Part shown: positions 17,921 through 27,700 of the stretch, in pieces | Position numbering within the stretch: position 1 is the first letter of the stretch | Layout: each line of letters begins with the position of its first letter | Source: JAATFS01 sp037145635 | Lineage (GTDB): Bacteria; Pseudomonadota; Gammaproteobacteria; Xanthomonadales; Xanthomonadaceae | Assembly: GCA_037145635.1 (NCBI GenBank) | Contig: JBBCXB010000001.1 | Coordinates: forward strand, 620,001 to 684,000 | Direction of reading: 5' to 3' | DNA: 64,000 nucleotides | The notes under the pieces: generated by a model | The model's database searches: none | What the model saw: the letters and a program-made list of their open reading frames with translations, nothing else | What the model was told of the DNA's origin: nothing | Translations under genes and position numbers: made by a program

Positions 17921-18415
17921 ATGAAGACGCACGACCCCGCCTGTACCGATCCCCATCACCACGTCGACGATGCCCACGGCTTCGTCCGCGCGGTGGAGCG
18001 GGCGTGCGCCGAGCGCGGCCTGCGGCTGACGCCGATCCGCGCCAACGTGCTGCGGCTGATCGCCGAGGCCGGCAAGCCGGTCAAGGCCTACGAGCTGCTG
18101 GAATGGGTGCGCGAGGGCAAGGGCGTGGGCGCCGATGCCCCGCCCACCGTCTACCGCGCGCTGGACTTCCTGATGGCCAACGGCTTCGTGCACAAGCTCG
18201 AGTCGGTCAACGCCTTCGTCGCCTGCCACCATCCCAACAGCGCCCAGCACTCGGTGCCGTTCCTGATCTGCGACCGCTGCCACAGCGCGGTAGAACTGGA
18301 GGACCGCGACGTCGTCGCCCAGCTGGATGCGCGCGCCAAGGCGCTGGGGTTCCAGCCGCAGGCGCAGACCCTGGAAGTGCACGGCCTGTGCGCCCGGTGT
18401 GCGGCGGCCGCGTAG
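17921..18415 (+). CDS. zur: zinc uptake regulator Zur (Fur family)
   Basis: 164-residue Fur-family repressor. A His-rich tail (DPHHHVDD) precedes the winged helix (about residues 25-100; RLTPIRANVLRLI, PTVYRALDFL). The dimerisation domain carries HHPNSAQHSV and two CxxC pairs, CDRC and CARC, which form the structural zinc site. Sequence and the absence of Fur-specific features favour Zur. GGGAG lies 5 bases before the ATG. Zur-box-like sites occur in this window between the TonB receptor and MerC-like gene (39290-39304 and 39383-39397), which supports the assignment. Confidence 0.88.
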   Translation: MKTHDPACTDPHHHVDDAHGFVRAVERACAERGLRLTPIRANVLRLIAEAGKPVKAYELLEWVREGKGVGADAPPTVYRALDFLMANGFVHKLESVNAFVACHHPNSAQHSVPFLICDRCHSAVELEDRDVVAQLDARAKALGFQPQAQTLEVHGLCARCAAAA

Positions 18416-18452
18416 GCCACGCTGGCGGCGAGTACGGCCGCGCTTCGTAATA

Positions 18453-18480
18453 TTGAAATAAATTATTGTATTTCGATAAT
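18453..18480 (+). promoter_or_regulatory. sigma-70 promoter of the DUF2975/HTH pair
   Basis: TTGAAA, 16 bases, GATAAT: 5/6 and 5/6 matches to consensus. It lies in a strikingly AT-rich stretch (about 18447-18488) unlike the surrounding DNA, 42 bases before the start codon. The stretch contains near-palindromic AT sequence, where the HTH protein encoded downstream may bind. Confidence 0.6.
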
Positions 18481-18521
18481 TTAACGTTGTAGGATGGCGC
18501 ATCCTCCGCCGGTGTGCCGCC

Positions 18522-19130
18522 ATGCCCGAATCCTCCCTCCCTGCGTCCGCCCCGGTGCGTCCCAGCGCCCGGCTGCTGCGCGACGGCCGGCTGTTCGCCG
18601 CGGTCGCCTTCGCCTGCCTGGTGGTCCTGGTGCTGCTGGACGTGCTGGCCGTGGCGATGATGGGCGCCCGGGTCGGCAGCGCGGCCGGGCTGCTCGACGG
18701 CGGCTTCGCGTTCGTGCTGCCGTGGCCGGGGCCGGACGGGGAGGCCGTCGCGGCGCCGGGGTTCGTGCCGATCACCGAGTTCGCGGTGTGGCAGTCCACG
18801 CTCGCCGCGGGACTGCTGGCGCTGCGCCTGGCGCCGGGCGTGGCGGTGCTGTGGAGCCTGTGCCGGCTGTTCGGCCGCTATGGCCGCGGGGAGGTGTTCA
18901 GCGAACGCAACGCGGCCAGCCTGCGTGCCGTGGCCTGGGCGCTGCTGGCCTACGCGGCGGTGCCGCTGCTCACCCATGCCGCGCTGTACCTGGCCCAGAT
19001 GAGCGGGGTGGCGCTGAAGCTGGAGGTCCGCCAGCTCGATGCCGCGGTCGCCGGCGTCATCGTGCTGGCGATCGCCCGGGTGATGGCGTTCGGTTGCGCC
19101 ATCGAGCGCGATCGCGAGGGCTTCGTCTGA
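18522..19130 (+). CDS. DUF2975 membrane protein
   Basis: 202-residue protein with four predicted membrane segments (about residues 25-50, 85-110, 130-155 and 165-190), between the second and third of which is the family word GRYGRGEVFSERNA. DUF2975 proteins have no established function. As in many bacteria and Bacillus, the gene is paired with a small Cro/CI-type regulator, whose start overlaps this stop (TGATG). A membrane sensor that controls the regulator is a plausible inference. Confidence 0.85.
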   Translation: MPESSLPASAPVRPSARLLRDGRLFAAVAFACLVVLVLLDVLAVAMMGARVGSAAGLLDGGFAFVLPWPGPDGEAVAAPGFVPITEFAVWQSTLAAGLLALRLAPGVAVLWSLCRLFGRYGRGEVFSERNAASLRAVAWALLAYAAVPLLTHAALYLAQMSGVALKLEVRQLDAAVAGVIVLAIARVMAFGCAIERDREGFV

Positions 19131-19345
19131 TGGCCATCGTCGTCCGCCTGGACGTCGTGCTGGCGCACCGCAAGATCCGCTCCAACGAACTGGCACGCGC
19201 CATCGGCATCACCGAGGCCAACCTGTCGCTGCTCAAGGGCGGCAAGGTCAAGGGCATCCGCTTCGCGACCCTGGAGGCGATCTGCGCCTACCTGGAGTGC
19301 CAGCCCGGCGAACTGCTGGAATTCGTGCCCGATCCCGCCGACTAG
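19130..19345 (+). CDS. small Cro/CI-type HTH regulator (YozG-like)
   Basis: 71-residue protein consisting almost wholly of one helix-turn-helix domain: RKIRSNELARAIGITEANLS forms the recognition region, and the tail reads CQPGELLEFVPDP. Regulators of this size typically accompany DUF2975 proteins. The ATG overlaps the stop of the membrane protein, so the pair is translationally coupled. Autoregulation at the AT-rich promoter at 18453-18480 is inferred. Confidence 0.88.
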   Translation: MAIVVRLDVVLAHRKIRSNELARAIGITEANLSLLKGGKVKGIRFATLEAICAYLECQPGELLEFVPDPAD

Positions 19346-19386
19346 CACCGCCGGTCGTCCTGTCCCTTCCTGCCTGGAGAAACCCC

Positions 19387-20286
19387 GTGCGCCTCTGCCT
19401 GCGCGCAGCGCTGTGCTGCGTCCTGACCCTGTCCACCGCCCAGGCGGGCGTGCCGCTCACGCCCGCCGGCAACGGCCACCTGGTCGTGCCCACCTTCGTC
19501 GACGGCAAGGGCACCCTGCCGTTCATCCTCGACACCGGCGCCGACGGCACCGGCATCTACGACTGGTTCGCGCGGCAGCAGGCGCTGCGGCCCGGGCCGG
19601 TGCGCGAACTCGGCGGCATGACCGGCACCACCTCGACGCCGACCTACCGGCTGCGCAGCGTGGGCATCGACGGGCGCTTCCTGCACGACCTGGTGGTCGA
19701 CAGCTACCCGGACCGCCACGACCAGGAGATCGCCGCCGGCGTGGTGGGCAACGACCTGATGGACGGCAGCGTCGCGGTGTTCGACTTCCCGTGCGCGCAG
19801 CTGTCGCTGCTGCCCAAGCCGGTGGACCTGCGGCGGCTGCTGACCCGGGCGGCGCAACGCTTCGAGGGCGGCGCGGTCGCACAGGGCACCCAGCTTACCT
19901 TCCCGGTGCGCATCGGCGAGGCGGAGGGCATCGCGGTGCTGGACACCGGTTCGCGCGATACCAAGATCAACACCCGCTTCGCGCGCGCGGCGGGGATCGA
20001 CCCGGCCTCCGCCGCCTTCGCGCCGGCCGACGCCGTGTACGGGGCCAGCGCGCATGCGATGGACTCGCGCCAGGGGCCGATCGGCCACGTGCGCTTCGGC
20101 GCGCTCGAGGTGCGCGATGCGCGCGCGCGGGTGATGGACCTGCCGGTGTTCGAGGCGTTCGGGCTGGGCGACCGGCCGGCGATGATCTTCGGCCTCGACC
20201 TGATGCGCGACCACCGCCTGGTCTACGACCACCAGGCGCGCCGGTTCTGGTTCGACCGCTCGACCTGCGGGCCGGGCCGGCGCTAG
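19387..20286 (+). CDS. secreted retropepsin-like aspartyl protease
   Basis: 299-residue protein starting with a GTG preceded by GGAGA. A signal peptide (about residues 1-20, ending STAQA) directs it to the periplasm. Two retropepsin-like halves each carry an Asp-Thr-Gly motif: ILDTGADGTG (about 42) and VLDTGSRDTK (about 185). Two motifs in one chain would permit a single-chain active site rather than the dimer used by retroviral enzymes. Substrates are unknown. Function as a protease is inferred from the motifs. Confidence 0.82.
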   Translation: MRLCLRAALCCVLTLSTAQAGVPLTPAGNGHLVVPTFVDGKGTLPFILDTGADGTGIYDWFARQQALRPGPVRELGGMTGTTSTPTYRLRSVGIDGRFLHDLVVDSYPDRHDQEIAAGVVGNDLMDGSVAVFDFPCAQLSLLPKPVDLRRLLTRAAQRFEGGAVAQGTQLTFPVRIGEAEGIAVLDTGSRDTKINTRFARAAGIDPASAAFAPADAVYGASAHAMDSRQGPIGHVRFGALEVRDARARVMDLPVFEAFGLGDRPAMIFGLDLMRDHRLVYDHQARRFWFDRSTCGPGRR

Positions 20287-20526
20287 CGCGCCGCCTGCGG
20301 CCCGTGCCTGCGCCCTGCGGCGATCTGGCGCCATCCGCGCCGGCCCGCGTGGACCCGGCCGGGCCGCAGCGGCGGCGCGCTCGCGCCGGCTTCACGCAGG
20401 CGAGTCGGCGCCCACGCGGCGGGTACCGGCGCGCCCCGCGCAGGCGCGGGCGGCTGCGGGTGGCCGTGGCGGCCGTGGCGGGCCGCAGGACCGGACGGGG
20501 TGGGGCATGCGCCCGCCCGTCGGGTC

Positions 20527-21894
20527 TCACGGGCTCTGGTAGTAGACCTTGTCCATGGCGATGTCGACGTTGGCCGCCGGCGCGTCGGCCACCAGCATGA
20601 AGGCCTGCTTCACCGCCTTCAGGTCGAGATCGTAGAACGCGCTGAACGGGATCGTGACCTCGTGCCAGGCGCCGTCGCGGACCAGCCCGTACTGCGCCCC
20701 GCCGTTGACGAAGTCCACCCAGCTGTCGCCGAACGAGGTGTTGATGCCGATCTTGAAGGTGGAAGGCGTGGTGGTCTTCAGGTGCAGCTTGAGCGCGCCG
20801 CCGGCATAGGCGCCGAGGTTGCGGTAGTCGGTGACGATGCCCATGCCGAACCAGTTCCCGGCATTGGCGCGGTAGGCCATCACGTTGGCGCCCTCGAACG
20901 GCGCCTGCGCGATCGGGGTCAGGTTGTTCCACAGGTAGAGCTCGCCGTCCTGCCCGAAGTGGACCTTGTCCACCACGTCGGCCTGGTCGGTGAACACGCC
21001 GAAGCGGCCGGCCGGCACCGCGTGCGCGCTGCCCACGTAGAGTTCGCTGCCGGGGTTCTGGTAGAGGCGGATGTAGTCCACCTCCATGCGCCCGGGCAGC
21101 GGCGCGGTGACGCCGGCGGCCGAGCCGACGCCGGTGTAGCTGCCGCCGACCGCCAGGTTGAGCAACAGGTAGTACGGGTGGTGGAACTCGTGCAGCGAGG
21201 CGCCTTCGATGTTGGAGATGGCGAACTCGAAGTACGGCTGGCCGTCGAGGGTGATGCGGATGAACTGCGGGTCCCAGGTCATGCGGTAGACGTGGAAGTC
21301 GGTATGCAGGTCGGTGGCGCTGGTGTAGTCGCGCCCGTAGTCGGCCTGCGAGCCGTTGTAGTCCCAGTGCACCGCGGCACCGACGCGGCGGTTGGCCACG
21401 CCGGCGGCGATCGCCGCGGCCGAGCCGCCTTCCATCAGGTCGATCTCGCCGCGCGCCGGCCATACGCCGATGGTGCCCAGCATCCAGTACGCCGGCCACA
21501 GGCCGTTGCCCACCGGCGGGGTCTTGATCCGCGCCTCCAGCGTGCCGTACTTGAAGTGCAGGCGGCCCTCGGTCTTGAGCCGGGCCGAGGTGAAGGCACT
21601 GCCCTGGAAGTTCTCGCGGCGGGCCTCGATCACCAGCCGGCCGTTCTCGATGCGGGCGTTCTCCGGGCGGCTGGTGTAGTACTGCAGCTCGTTGTTGCCC
21701 CAGCCGCACAGGCCGATCTGGCAGCCGTTGCCGACATCGTAGATCCACTTGTTGCCGTCGATCGACGGCCCGTCGAAGTTGTCCTGCCAGACCATGGTCT
21801 GGGCACGGGCGGCCGGCGCGAACGCCACGGCGGCCAGGGCGATGAGCGAGAACACGCAGGCGAGCGAAACAGCGGGAGCACGTGACCGGTCCAT
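20527..21894 (-). CDS. secreted glycoside hydrolase family 16 protein
   Basis: 455-residue secreted enzyme. Signal peptide about residues 1-31 (ending ARAQ). The GH16 catalytic domain (about 32-285) has the diagnostic motif GEIDLMEG (about 150), with nucleophile and acid/base Glu. Near CGWGNNELQYY it resembles laminarinases and other beta-glucanases. A second domain (about 290-455; WHEVTIPFSAF) looks like a carbohydrate-binding beta-sandwich. Likely substrate is beta-1,3-glucan, as in fungal or algal wall, but other GH16 targets cannot be excluded. GAGGAG precedes the ATG. Transcribed alone. Confidence 0.9.
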   Translation of the reverse strand: MDRSRAPAVSLACVFSLIALAAVAFAPAARAQTMVWQDNFDGPSIDGNKWIYDVGNGCQIGLCGWGNNELQYYTSRPENARIENGRLVIEARRENFQGSAFTSARLKTEGRLHFKYGTLEARIKTPPVGNGLWPAYWMLGTIGVWPARGEIDLMEGGSAAAIAAGVANRRVGAAVHWDYNGSQADYGRDYTSATDLHTDFHVYRMTWDPQFIRITLDGQPYFEFAISNIEGASLHEFHHPYYLLLNLAVGGSYTGVGSAAGVTAPLPGRMEVDYIRLYQNPGSELYVGSAHAVPAGRFGVFTDQADVVDKVHFGQDGELYLWNNLTPIAQAPFEGANVMAYRANAGNWFGMGIVTDYRNLGAYAGGALKLHLKTTTPSTFKIGINTSFGDSWVDFVNGGAQYGLVRDGAWHEVTIPFSAFYDLDLKAVKQAFMLVADAPAANVDIAMDKVYYQSP

Positions 21895-22218
21895 TCGGGA
21901 CTCCTCGGAGGTTTGCGGGTGGGGCGCGCGGCGGGGGCGGCCCGTGAGCGACCCTCGGCAGCGACGCCGGCGCTGTCAAAGGGAATCTGTGCCCGGTGCG
22001 GGTTCCGGGCGATGCATCACGGATTGCGGCGGGTCCCGGGCCGAATGCGGCCCCGGGCGGGCGCGCCATGCTGCGGGACAACAGCGGCCCGCGCGGTCGC
22101 GGCAGGCCGTACGCAGCCCACCGGCGGCCGGCCCGGCAGAGCAGGAACGTCGACACGGCAGGGGCCGGGCCGGTTCCGCAGCGCGATTGCCCTGGCCCGG
22201 TCCGCCCGGGGCCCGGGT
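21895..22218. other. intergenic region upstream of the GH16 gene
   Basis: Contains TTGACA on the minus strand (21974-21979), a possible -35 for the GH16 gene about 80 bases before its start, but no matching -10. GC-rich imperfect palindromes are present. I see no gene. Confidence 0.35.
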
Positions 22219-23343
22219 TCAGTGGCCGCGGTTGCGCCGCTGCAGCCGGGCCTCGAACACCACGTGCCCGTCCTCGTTGCGGGCGCGCAGCTCGCCGCCG
22301 TGCGAGCGCACGAACTCGCTGGCGATGAACAGCCCCAGCCCGAGGCCCTGGGTGGCATTGAAGCTGGCCTTGAACGGCTCGAACAGCCGCGGCATCAGGT
22401 CGTCGGGGATGCGCCCGGCGTTGCGCACCGCCAGCCGCACCTGGTCGCGCTCGCGGCCGTCCAGCTCCACCTGCACCGGCGCATCGCCGCCGTAGAGCAC
22501 GGCGTTGCCGATCAGGTTGGACAGCACCTGGGCGAGGCGGTCGCCATCGGCGTGGCCATGCAGGTCGCCCTCGGCCAGCAGCTCGATCCGCTTGTGCGGG
22601 TTGGCCTGGGCGAGCTCGTTGACCACGCTGGTGGCCACCTCGCCGAGATCGCAGCCGGCGAACTCCATGCGCAGGCCGTCGGAGCGGATGCGCGAGAAGT
22701 CCAGCAGTTGCTCGACCATGCGCGCCATGCGCCGCGCGCTGTTCTCCAGGTGCTGCAGGGTGCGCTGCGCCGAGCCGTCGGCCGGCACGTCCAGGCCGAG
22801 CTTGTCGGCGCACAGCAGCACCACCGACAGCGGCGTGCGCAAGTCGTGGGTGAGCACGGCCATCATCGTCTCGTTGAGCTTGAGCGCGCGCTCGAGCGAG
22901 GCGTTGCGCGCCTTCAGCAGGCGGCGCTGCTGGTACAGCTCGATGAACACGTTGACCTTGCTGAGGATCACGTGCGGTTCGATCGGCTTGTGGAGGAAGT
23001 CGACCGCGCCGCTCTCGTAGCCCTTGAACGAGCGCATGGGATCGTTCGGAGAGGCGGTCAGGAAGATGATCGGCACGTCGCGGCTGCGCTGCGACCCGCG
23101 CATCAGCTCGGCCAGGAAGAAGCCGTCCATCTCCGGCATGTGCACGTCGAGCAGGGCGAGCGCGACCTCGTGCTCGAGCAGCAGTTCCAGCGCCTCGGCG
23201 CCGGACGCGGCGCACAGCACGTTGAGCCCGTCGCGGCGCAGCAGCGCCTCCATCGCGACCAGGTTCTGCGGCACGTCGTCGACGATCAGGATGTTGACGG
23301 GCGGCTCCGACGGCGAGGCGTCGCGAGGAAGGATCAGGTTCAT
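22219..23343 (-). CDS. response regulator-histidine kinase (REC-HisKA-HATPase)
   Basis: 374-residue cytoplasmic protein. An N-terminal REC domain (about residues 15-135; VDDVPQN, phospho-Asp in LLDVHMPEMDG, Lys in LHKPIEP) is joined to a kinase core: HisKA VLTHDLRTPLSVVLL (about 165) and HATPase with LSNLIGNAVLYG, RLFEPFK and GLGLGLFIAS. It is the last gene of the four-gene unit that begins with the hybrid kinase. Its ATG overlaps the CheB stop. The order REC then kinase suggests an intermediate in a phosphorelay. Confidence 0.92.
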   Translation of the reverse strand: MNLILPRDASPSEPPVNILIVDDVPQNLVAMEALLRRDGLNVLCAASGAEALELLLEHEVALALLDVHMPEMDGFFLAELMRGSQRSRDVPIIFLTASPNDPMRSFKGYESGAVDFLHKPIEPHVILSKVNVFIELYQQRRLLKARNASLERALKLNETMMAVLTHDLRTPLSVVLLCADKLGLDVPADGSAQRTLQHLENSARRMARMVEQLLDFSRIRSDGLRMEFAGCDLGEVATSVVNELAQANPHKRIELLAEGDLHGHADGDRLAQVLSNLIGNAVLYGGDAPVQVELDGRERDQVRLAVRNAGRIPDDLMPRLFEPFKASFNATQGLGLGLFIASEFVRSHGGELRARNEDGHVVFEARLQRRNRGH

Positions 23344-23924
23344 GCGTTGAAGAGTTCCATGCGGCTGCAGATGGCCTCGAGCGTCAGCACCGCATCGGCA
23401 CCGGCGTGGGCCAGCGCGGAGGCGGGCATCAGGGGCGAGACGGCGTCGTCGGGGCGCTGGATCCAGGCGGTGCCCCCGGCCTGGCGCACCGCGGCCATGC
23501 CCTGGCTGCCGTCGCTGCTGGCGCCGGTCAGCAGGATCGCCAGCAGGCGCTCGCCGAACACGTCGGCAGCGGACTCGAACAGCGGGTCGATCGCCGGGCG
23601 CGAGAACAGCACCGGATCGTCCACCGACAGCGCCAGGGTGCGGCGGTTCTCCACCAGCAGGTGGTAGTCGGGCGGGGCGAAGATCACCGTGCCCGGCTGC
23701 AGCGGCTGCTTGTCCTCGGCCTCGCGCACCGGCAGCGCGCAGCGTGCGTCGAGCAGGTCGGCGATGCGGCTGGGGCGGTCGCGCGGCAGGTGCAGCACGA
23801 TCAGCACCGGCACCGGCAGGTCCGCCGGCAGGCTCGACAGCAGCGCCTGCAGGGCCTGCACGCCCCCGGCCGAGGCGCCCACGGTGACGGCGTCGAAGCG
23901 CGGATGCGGGACGGCGGCGGTCAT
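23340..23924 (-). CDS. cheB: CheB-type protein-glutamate methylesterase without REC domain
   Basis: 194-residue catalytic domain of CheB. The esterase triad can be seen: Ser in VGASAGGVQAL (about residue 18), His in IVLHLPRDRPS (about 45) and Asp in LTGASSDGSQGM (about 140). The usual N-terminal receiver is absent, so it is not directly regulated by CheA phosphorylation. Its ATG overlaps the CheR stop and its stop overlaps the next ATG, both as ATGA. It therefore belongs to the kinase-CheR-CheB module rather than the flagellar chemotaxis cluster. Confidence 0.92.
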   Translation of the reverse strand: MTAAVPHPRFDAVTVGASAGGVQALQALLSSLPADLPVPVLIVLHLPRDRPSRIADLLDARCALPVREAEDKQPLQPGTVIFAPPDYHLLVENRRTLALSVDDPVLFSRPAIDPLFESAADVFGERLLAILLTGASSDGSQGMAAVRQAGGTAWIQRPDDAVSPLMPASALAHAGADAVLTLEAICSRMELFNA

Positions 23925-24745
23925 GCCGCCTTCCGGTACAGCCGCTGCTCGCGCACGCAGGCCTCGAAGGCGGCGGCATGCGCGCCGAACTGCAGCGATT
24001 CCTTGCTGCCCAGGCCGAGGAAGCCGCGGTGCACCAGCGCGTCGCGGAACAGGCCGACGGCGCGGTCCTGCAGGCTGCGGTTGAAATAGATCAGCACGTT
24101 GCGGCAGGACACCAGGTGCACCTCGGAGAACACCGTGTCGGTGGCCAGGCTGTGGTCGGCGAACACGATGTTGCGCTTCAGGCGGCGGTCGAACACCGCG
24201 CCGTTGTAGGCGGTGGTGTAGTAGTCCGACAGCGAGGCGCGGCCGCCGGCCTGCAGGTAGTTGTGGCTGAACTGGGCCATGCGGTCGATGCCGAAGGCGC
24301 CGGTCTCGGCGCTGCCCAGCGCCTCGGGATTGATGTCGGTGGCGTAGATCACCGCGCGCTCCAGCAGGCCCTCCTCGTGCAGCAGGATCGCCAGCGACCA
24401 GACCTCCTCGCCGGTGCTGCAGCCGGCCACCCACAGCTTGATCGAGGGATAGGTGCGCAGCACCGGCACCGCATGCTCGCGCAGCACCCGGAAGTAGGCC
24501 GGATCGCGGAACATCTCCGACACCTGCACGGTGAAGAACTGCATGGCCTGCGCGAACACCTCCGGCTCGTGCAGCAGCCGGTGCTGCAGGTCCGACAGCC
24601 GCCCGCAGTCGAAGCGCGCCATCGCCTGGCGCATGCGCCGGCGCAGCGACGACGCCGCGTAGTCGCGGAAGTCGTAGTGGTAGCGCTGGTACACCGCTTC
24701 CAGCAACACCTTCAGCTCCAGGTCGAACAGTTCGGCGGGGGTCAT
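23921..24745 (-). CDS. cheR: CheR-type protein-glutamate methyltransferase
   Basis: 274-residue SAM-dependent methyltransferase. N-terminal helical domain (about residues 1-80) and a catalytic domain with SAM motif WVAGCSTGEEVWSLAI (about 107-122), then VIYATDINPEAL and SCRNVLIYF. No TPR extension. Coupled by ATGA overlaps to the hybrid kinase upstream and CheB downstream. In related modules CheR and CheB domains tune kinase networks that need not involve swimming. Confidence 0.93.
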   Translation of the reverse strand: MTPAELFDLELKVLLEAVYQRYHYDFRDYAASSLRRRMRQAMARFDCGRLSDLQHRLLHEPEVFAQAMQFFTVQVSEMFRDPAYFRVLREHAVPVLRTYPSIKLWVAGCSTGEEVWSLAILLHEEGLLERAVIYATDINPEALGSAETGAFGIDRMAQFSHNYLQAGGRASLSDYYTTAYNGAVFDRRLKRNIVFADHSLATDTVFSEVHLVSCRNVLIYFNRSLQDRAVGLFRDALVHRGFLGLGSKESLQFGAHAAAFEACVREQRLYRKAA

Positions 24746-27700
24746 TTGCGCGAGCACCACACCCGGCACAGCGACACCAGCTTGTCCACGTCGATCGGCT
24801 TGGCGATGTAGTCGTTGGCGCCGGCCTGCAGGCAGCGCTCGCGGTCGTCGGCCATCGCCTTGGCGGTCAGCGCGATGATCGGCAGGTCGTGCCAGCGGCG
24901 GTTGGCGCGGATCTGGCGCATCGCGGTCAGGCCGTCCATCTCCGGCATCATGATGTCCATCAGCACCAGGTCGACGTCGTGCGCGGCCAGGTGGTCCAGC
25001 GCCTCGCGGCCGTTGCGCGCGATCTCCAGGGTGACGCCGAGCGGCTCCAGCACGCTGGACAGCGCGAAGATGTTGCGCACGTCGTCCTCGGCCAGCAGCA
25101 CCACGCGGCCGTCCAGCACCGCGTCGCGGCGCCGCGCCTCGCGCAGCAGGCGCTGCTGATCGCTCGGCAGCGAGGCCTCCACGCTGTGCAGGAACAGCGT
25201 GACCTCGTCGAGCAGCCGCTCCGGCGAGCGCGCGCCTTTGATGATGATGCTCTTGGAGTAGCGGCGCAGGCGCTGTTCCTCGTCGCGGGTCAGCGCGCGC
25301 CCGGTGTAGACGATCACCGGCGGGAACGCCACCGCGTCGTTGCCGGCCATGCGCTCGAGCAGGTCGTAGCCGCTGCCGTCGGGCAGGGTCAGGTCGGTGA
25401 CCATGCAGTCGAAGGTGGAGGCGGCCAGCCGCTCCATCGCCTCGGCGATGTTGCCCACCGCCTCGATCTCGAGCTGGTCGCGCGCCAGCAGCAGCTCCAG
25501 GTTGCCGCGCAGCTCGCTGTCGTCCTCGACGATCAGCAGCCGCCGCAGCGCGCGCGCGTTGGTTTCCTCCAGCTGCCGGATCGCGCCGGCCAGGCGGTCG
25601 CGCGTGGCCGGCTTGATCAAATAGCCCACCGCGCCCAGCTCCAGCGCCAGCTGGGTGCGCTCCAGCGCCGACACCACGTGCACCGGGATGTGGCGGGTGG
25701 CCGGATCGCGCTTGAGCCGCTCCAGCACGCTGAGGCCGGAGACGTCGGGCAGGCCGATGTCGAGCAGAATGCCGCTGGGACGCAGCTCGGCGGCCAGTGC
25801 CAGCGCCTCCTCGGCGGTGGGGGCGACCACGCAGTCGAAGTCCAGCTCGTGCGCCAGGTCGACCAGGGCCTCGCTGAACACGGCTTCGTCCTCGACCACC
25901 AGGATCAGGCGCCCGGGCCGGGTGCGATGGGCGCGGTCGTCGGCCACGCGCTGGCCCTGGGCGGGCGGGAGCGCGGCCGCGGGCTCGCCGCGGTGCAGCG
26001 GCTCCGGTGCCGGCTGCGGGCGCGGCGCGGGTACCGCCGCCGCCGGGCGGGGTGTCGGCGCGCGCGCGGCCGGGGCGGGCGCGGGCGCGGGCACGCCGGC
26101 GCCGGCATCGGTGTGCTGCGCCGGAGCGCCGTCGATCGGCAGTTCCAGCAGGAAGCAGCTGCCGCGGCCGGGCTCGCTGTCCACGCCGATGCTGCCGCCC
26201 ATGTGCACCGCCAGGTCGCGCGAGATCGACAGGCCCAGGCCGGTGCCGCCGTAGCGGCGCTGGGTGCTGCCGTCGGCCTGGCGGAACGCCTCGAAGATCA
26301 CCTCGGACTGCTCGCGCGGGATGCCGATGCCGGTATCGCACACCACGAAGCGCACGTTGCGCGGTCCCTGCGCCTGCACGGTCAGGCTGACCTTGCCGTG
26401 CTCGGTGAACTTGACCGCATTGGCCAGCAGGTTGTTGAGGATCTGCTGCAGGCGCTGGCTGTCGACCGTCAGCCGCGCCGGCGCGCCCGGGTCCGGGGCG
26501 ATCTCCAGCGCCAGGCCCTTCTGCTGCGCCAGCGGCTCGAAGGTCTCGCGCAGGCGCTGCAGCACCGACTCGGTGGCGACCGTCTCCTCGGACAGCTCGA
26601 CGTGGCCGGCCTCGATCCGCGACAGGTCGAGGATGTCGTTGATCAGCGCCAGCAGGTCGTTGTTGGAGGAGTGGATGGCCTGGGCGTACTTGACCTGCTC
26701 GGCGGTCAGCGTGCCGTCCTTGTTGTCGCTGAGCAGCTTGGCCAGGATCAGCGAGCTGTTGAGCGGCGTGCGCAGCTCATGCGACATGTTGGCCAGGAAC
26801 TCGGACTTGTAGCGCGAGGCCTCGGCCAGCTCGTGGCTGCTGCGCAGCAGCTGCGCCTGCGCCGCCAGCAGGCCCTGGCGCTGCGTCTCCAGCTCGTGGG
26901 TGCGTTCCTCCAGCTGGACGTTGGTCTGCTCCAGCTCGGCCTGCTGCTGCTCGAGGCTGGCCTGCGACTGCTGCAGGCTGCGGCTCTGCTCCTCCAGCTC
27001 CTCGTTGTTGACCCGCAGTTCCTCCTGCTGGGCCTGCAGTTCCTCGCTCTGGCGCTGGGTCTCTTCCAGCAGCTCCACCAGCTGGGCGCGCAGCAGCGCG
27101 GTGCGCAGCGCCACGCCGATGTTCTCGGCGCACTGCTCCAGCAGCGCCAGGTCGCGCGGGTTGGGCGTGGCCGGGGCAGCCCGGCCCAGTTCCAGCGCCC
27201 CCACGACGCGGCCGTCGGCGGTCAGCGGGGCGAGCAGCAGCTCGCCGCTGGCGCTGCGGCCCAGGCTGGAGTCGATCGCCAGGTGCGCGGCCTCGACGCC
27301 GCGCACGCGGCGCGAACGGCCGAGCCGCACGGTCTCGCCGAGCTGGCCGACCTGCACCGGCAGCGCCGTCGCCACGTCCACCGGCAGCGCCACGCCGCCG
27401 GTCAGCAGCAGGCGCTCGCCGTCCAGCCGGTACATCGCGCCGACATGGGTGCCCAGCAGCTGGCACAGGGTGCGCAGGGTCGCGTCGGCCAGCGCCTCGG
27501 GCCCCTGTTCGCCGCGCAGGCTCACCGCCACCGCGTTCTCGGCCTCCTGCAGCCACAGCGCCTGCTCGGCCTCGCGCCGGGCGCGGATGGCCTGCATCAC
27601 CACCAGCGCCATCGCCAGGAACGACACGCCGCCGATGCTGCGGTTGATCAGCGAGAAGCTGGAGTTGGTGCTGGCCGGCGCCACATGGAAGCCGATCGCC

